Below the pieces are notes generated by a model. The model was not told where the DNA came from. It worked only from the letters and a program-made list of their open reading frames with translations, and ran no database searches. From UBA2020 sp964551435 (GTDB taxonomy: Bacteria > Pseudomonadota > Alphaproteobacteria > Micavibrionales > UBA2020), in contig CAZKBS010000031.1 in assembly GCA_964551435.1 (NCBI GenBank), forward strand, positions 1 through 16,564: 16,564 nucleotides of DNA. Direction: 5' to 3'. Positions 14,519 through 16,564 of this stretch are shown one piece after another. The position numbers and the translations under genes were made by a program. Numbering within the stretch: position 1 is the stretch's first letter; each line of letters starts with the position of its first letter.

Positions 14519-15619
14519 TTAACCGCTGTGCGGATCGTGGGGTTTTTGCGCCGTAATCGCGGGACGGGCGGCATGTTCCGGCTCCGGCCCGAACACGCGC
14601 TTGCCGACAGCCACCGCAAAGCGGAAAGCCTTTGCCAGCAGGCTGCTGCCCTTGCCGAGGGTGCGTTTCAGCCCCTCCGCCGCGACCTGCGCGGGCGGTG
14701 CATAGCGGTCGAGATTGGCTTCGAGACCGCTGCTGAGCGCACCGCCGTCTTTCAGCTTGCCGACGTATTCCTTCAGTCGTCCGGCGTATTCCTTGACTTC
14801 TTTCGCGGCTTCTTCGTCCTCAACAGGGCGGCGGCCACGCTGGCGGGCGAGCATATCGATCTCGCGGTTGTTGATGGCCTTCAGGCAAGCGATGGCCACG
14901 GTGGCCTGCACGCGCGTATTGCTGTCGGGCGCGGTTTTCTTGATGCCCTCCAGAACGGTGGACAGATTTTTGTATTCGCGGCGCGTCCAGACGGTTTCGC
15001 GCGGCGGGGCAAATTCGGCCTGCGCAAAACGGCTGCTCGACGGCTCCGCACCCAGAATGATTTTTTCGACACCGCCGAAGGTGAAAGATTCCGGCGCGAC
15101 GCCGCCTGCCGTCTTTTTCGGCTCGCTGATCGGCGTTCCCGGCGCGGCCAGCGTGATATGCGCGATCTCTTCGGCACGTTTCGCTTTGTACGCGTCCGAT
15201 ACCGCCTGCAGCGTTTTCAGCCACGGCTTGGTTTCAGGGTCGAGTGGTTGTTGCCCGTTCACAATCGCTTCGGTCGCCAGCAGCGTTGTCAGCAGCACGC
15301 GCACATCGGGCGCGACGTTGCGCCCGCCCGCGGCTTTCGCCTCTTCGCTTTTGCCGCTGAGCGTTTCGGTTTCGCGCAGCACAGATGTCGAATGGCCGAG
15401 CATTTTTTCGTGGTGTTGCAGAGCGCCGGATTTGTCGCCCGCTTCAAACGCGCGCAGCGCCTGATCCATTTCGATGACCATGAGGCCGAGACGGTTTTTG
15501 ACGGCACCCGTGGTCGGCAAGGTCTGGGTTTCGACGAAAATCTGGTCGAGCCCTTTATACAGCTGGTATTCACCCGCTTCGATACCGCCCGCGCCGGACT
15601 CGTCTGCCGCTGAAGTCAT
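14519..15619 (-). CDS. Hypothetical protein of 366 residues, mostly helical
   Basis: The protein is not recognised. No signal peptide or membrane helix is clear. The N-terminal half is helical (EYQLYKGLDQIFVETQTLP, LGLMVIEMDQALRAFEAGD, VLLTTLLATEAIVNGQQPLD). A central segment with APESFTFGGVEKIILGAE leads to helices (EYKNLSTVLEGIKKTA, VQATVAIACLKAINNREIDM), and a charged coiled-coil-like region (EDEEAAKEVKEYAGRLKEYV) precedes a basic C-terminus. It could be a scaffold or an adaptor, but nothing visible decides. AAGGGTG seven bases before the ATG supports the start. A strong promoter lies about 120 bases upstream. Confidence 0.7.
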   Translation of the reverse strand: MTSAADESGAGGIEAGEYQLYKGLDQIFVETQTLPTTGAVKNRLGLMVIEMDQALRAFEAGDKSGALQHHEKMLGHSTSVLRETETLSGKSEEAKAAGGRNVAPDVRVLLTTLLATEAIVNGQQPLDPETKPWLKTLQAVSDAYKAKRAEEIAHITLAAPGTPISEPKKTAGGVAPESFTFGGVEKIILGAEPSSSRFAQAEFAPPRETVWTRREYKNLSTVLEGIKKTAPDSNTRVQATVAIACLKAINNREIDMLARQRGRRPVEDEEAAKEVKEYAGRLKEYVGKLKDGGALSSGLEANLDRYAPPAQVAAEGLKRTLGKGSSLLAKAFRFAVAVGKRVFGPEPEHAARPAITAQKPHDPHSG

Positions 15620-15711
15620 GTGTTCACACCCTTATATTTATTTATTCTTATTGTTTTTATCGCTGCCAGACCCGCGGCACCACGCCGATAGCACGCGTAA
15701 GCCTTTGAAGC

Positions 15712-15731
15712 CCGTCAATTTATTCTGACGG
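15712..15731 (-). promoter_or_regulatory. Hairpin just after the transcription start of the 14519 gene
   Basis: CCGTCA (15712-15717) and TGACGG (15726-15731) are exact reverse complements around 8 AT-rich bases. The repeat begins about five bases downstream of the -10 box, where an operator or a 5'-end hairpin would lie. Confidence 0.45.
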
Positions 15732-15735
15732 TTCG

Positions 15736-15764
15736 ATTGTAACATGGTCGTTATGGATACTCAA
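15736..15764 (-). promoter_or_regulatory. Promoter of the 14519 gene
   Basis: On the minus strand TTGAGT (15759-15764) is spaced 17 bases from TACAAT (15736-15741). The predicted leader to the ATG at 15619 is about 110 bases. Confidence 0.65.
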
Positions 15765-15822
15765 GAAACACGAAAAATATGTAATATTTTCATCGGCTTA
15801 AAAAACCACCCGCGCGCAGTTC

Positions 15823-15851
15823 TGGACAATCCCCGACCCGCAAGCTATCTT
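15823..15851 (+). promoter_or_regulatory. Candidate promoter of tRNA-Gly
   Basis: TGGACA (15823-15828) is spaced 17 bases from TATCTT (15846-15851), placing the start about 8 bases before the tRNA. An alternative -10, TATTAT (15855-15860), has no matching -35. Confidence 0.4.
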
Positions 15852-15865
15852 GCCTATTATACGGC

Positions 15866-15939
15866 GCGGGTGGAGCTCGATGGTTGAGTTCTAGCCTTCC
15901 AAGCTAGCTGTGCGGGTTCGATTCCCGTCACCCGCTCCA
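15866..15939 (+). tRNA. tRNA-Gly (anticodon UCC)
   Basis: The 74-base gene has acceptor arms GCGGGTG and CACCCGC, discriminator T and a genome-encoded CCA (15937-15939). The anticodon stem CTAGC/GCTAG (15891-15895 with 15903-15907) encloses CTTCCAA, giving anticodon UCC. The T-arm contains GGGTTCGATTCCC. Its 3' end faces the AT-rich segment at the right edge; tRNA 3' ends are frequent integration sites. Confidence 0.96.
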
Positions 15940-15975
15940 AATCTTCAGATTCCACTAAAGTTTTGAAAAACAATA

Positions 15976-15996
15976 GCAAAAACCGCCGGTTTTTGC
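15976..15996 (+). terminator. Perfect inverted repeat after tRNA-Gly, possible terminator
   Basis: GCAAAAACCG (15976-15985) is the exact reverse complement of CGGTTTTTGC (15987-15996) around one C. The T5 of the right arm lies inside the stem, so folding could end tRNA-Gly transcription if the RNA pairs only through the GC core. It begins 37 bases after the tRNA CCA. Confidence 0.5.
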
Positions 15997-16204
15997 CTGT
16001 GCAGGTGCTGTACAGAAAAATTTGTGGAACCGCCATGCGATAAATGCTCGGAAAGTGCGCGCGTTCACCGCAAACAGTCGTCCTCCGCCGGGCGGCGGCA
16101 GCGCCCCCCCCCCTCGATTCGAGACTTTGTTATCAGCGGAAACGTCAGCCGCAAGCCGCGCAAAGATCTTCGCCATTACGTTGCCGCATTAAACTTCGGC
16201 ACGA
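15997..16204. other. Non-coding stretch with C10 tract
   Basis: No credible gene is seen here. The stretch holds a GC-rich hairpin-forming block (CCGCC/GGCGG near 16085-16098) and a run of 10 C (16104-16113). The frames through it have no ribosome site and odd Pro/Arg/Cys-heavy products. Confidence 0.55.
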
Positions 16205-16390
16205 TCAAAGTGTAAAAGCAAGGAAGTTGAGAGCGCCTGACAATCCAAGAAGGCCGAAGCCCACGACGAGTAATCTGGTGCCCTTCGCTCGTTCGACATG
16301 CGCAGTTGAATTACCAAGATTGAGAATATTCCCAGTATAATTTGGCATTAGGGTCCGAACCCTAGTACAATTTTTAGGTTCAATCGTCAT
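16205..16390 (-). CDS. Small membrane protein, 61 residues
   Basis: The protein is not recognised. The ATG at 16390 is preceded at six bases by GGGAGG (16397-16402), the best ribosome site in this end of the window. The N-terminal 35 residues are polar (MTIEPKNCTRVRTLMPNYTG). After AHVERAKGTR comes one C-terminal hydrophobic helix (RLLVVGFGLLGLSGALNFLA), with the positive residues before it suggesting N-in insertion. The start overlaps the stop of the upstream small ORF as ATGA, a translational-coupling sign. Base composition is more AT-rich than the rest of the window. Small coupled membrane proteins are common in phage and mobile elements, but no family is claimed. Confidence 0.6.
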   Translation of the reverse strand: MTIEPKNCTRVRTLMPNYTGNILNLGNSTAHVERAKGTRLLVVGFGLLGLSGALNFLAFTL

Positions 16391-16500
16391 TTGGCACCTC
16401 CCATAGAACCAAAATCATTTGCATTAACAGTCCTTGGGTCACCATATGGCAATGTTCTAAACCACTGCATGTACGAAGATTGGTCTCTATATGAGGGCAT
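16387..16500 (-). CDS. Small ORF of 37 residues coupled to the membrane protein gene
   Basis: In the frame that ends with the TGA of the ATGA overlap, a 37-codon ORF starts at ATG 16500 and reads MPSYRDQSSYMQWFRTLPYG, then DPRTVNANDFGSMGGAK. The aromatic and polar composition looks like real protein. The frame stays open upstream of the ATG to a stop near 16538, so another start is possible. The overlap with the next gene is the main reason to believe it. No convincing ribosome site precedes the ATG. Confidence 0.4.
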   Translation of the reverse strand: MPSYRDQSSYMQWFRTLPYGDPRTVNANDFGSMGGAK

Positions 16501-16561
16501 TAACTTTTCTGACCTGCCCCCTATAAAGGAGTCCAGTCAGAAGTGTGATTCTGCTATTCAT
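16487..16561 (-). CDS. Possible small ORF or gene 3' end at the window edge
   Basis: A minus-strand frame opens with ATG at 16561 and reads MNSRITLLTGLLYRGQVRKV plus four residues before TAG at 16487-16489. It overlaps the start of the 37-codon ORF by 14 bases. The frame is open at the window edge, so this may be the end of a longer gene. Evidence is weak. Confidence 0.25.
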   Translation of the reverse strand: MNSRITLLTGLLYRGQVRKVNALI

Positions 16562-16564
16562 AAT

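Noticed and set aside
14480..15613. 377-codon plus-strand frame
   Set aside because: The minus-strand gene has a ribosome site, promoter and normal composition; the plus frame is Arg/Phe-rich as in antisense frames.
15955..16340. Frames of 60-98 codons on both strands after tRNA-Gly
   Set aside because: They lack ribosome sites, cross the C10 run and hairpins, and give Pro/Arg/Cys-heavy products.

Overview
This is a chromosomal window from a GC-rich alphaproteobacterium-like organism. Every recognisable housekeeping protein has alphaproteobacterial character, including a long RpoB N-terminus, a plant/EgtA-type glutamate-cysteine ligase relative and tRNA genes that encode CCA. A DotI/IcmL-like gene and many small Pro-rich or secreted hypothetical genes suggest an uncultured or predatory/host-associated lineage, but the genus cannot be fixed from the sequence.

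Positions 1-7453 (minus strand) hold the classic transcription/translation cluster, read from right to left: tRNA-Trp, secE, nusG, a TerC-CBS-CorC membrane protein gene, rplK, rplA, rplJ, rplL and the first 617 codons of rpoB. A TTGCAA/TATATA promoter starts the tRNA-Trp unit. A second promoter (TTGCAA/TATATT) with an A/T-rich upstream element restarts transcription at rplK, after a terminator that closes the inserted membrane-protein gene. The rplA-rplJ and rplL-rpoB gaps are full of inverted repeats. The former has three hairpins each capped by a GCAA tetraloop plus two mutually exclusive stems, and is a strong candidate for an L10 autoregulatory leader.

Positions 7454-9229 (plus strand) hold an AT-rich divergent region with a 15-A run and a 13-bp inverted repeat, a 19-codon ORF with a strong ribosome site just before a lipoprotein-like gene, and a secreted helical protein. 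The promoter of the secreted-protein gene carries a palindrome one base from the consensus parS site.

Positions 9267-11526 (minus strand) hold a MORN-like tandem-repeat protein, a CYTH-domain triphosphatase-like protein and a Pro-tailed protein. Two well-formed divergent promoters lie at 11593-11690. The plus-strand gene they face (11723-12322) encodes an exported protein with a His-rich tail and ends at a bidirectional terminator.

Positions 12396-15619 (minus strand) hold an orphan DotI/IcmL-family gene tightly coupled to a GCS2-type glutamate-cysteine ligase-like gene, a 26-codon near-leaderless ORF at the head of that unit, and a 366-residue protein of unknown function. A plus-strand tRNA-Gly(UCC) at 15866-15939 follows. 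Beyond it the sequence becomes visibly more AT-rich and carries tiny overlapping minus-strand ORFs, one with a near-perfect ribosome site. This may be the edge of an element integrated next to the tRNA.
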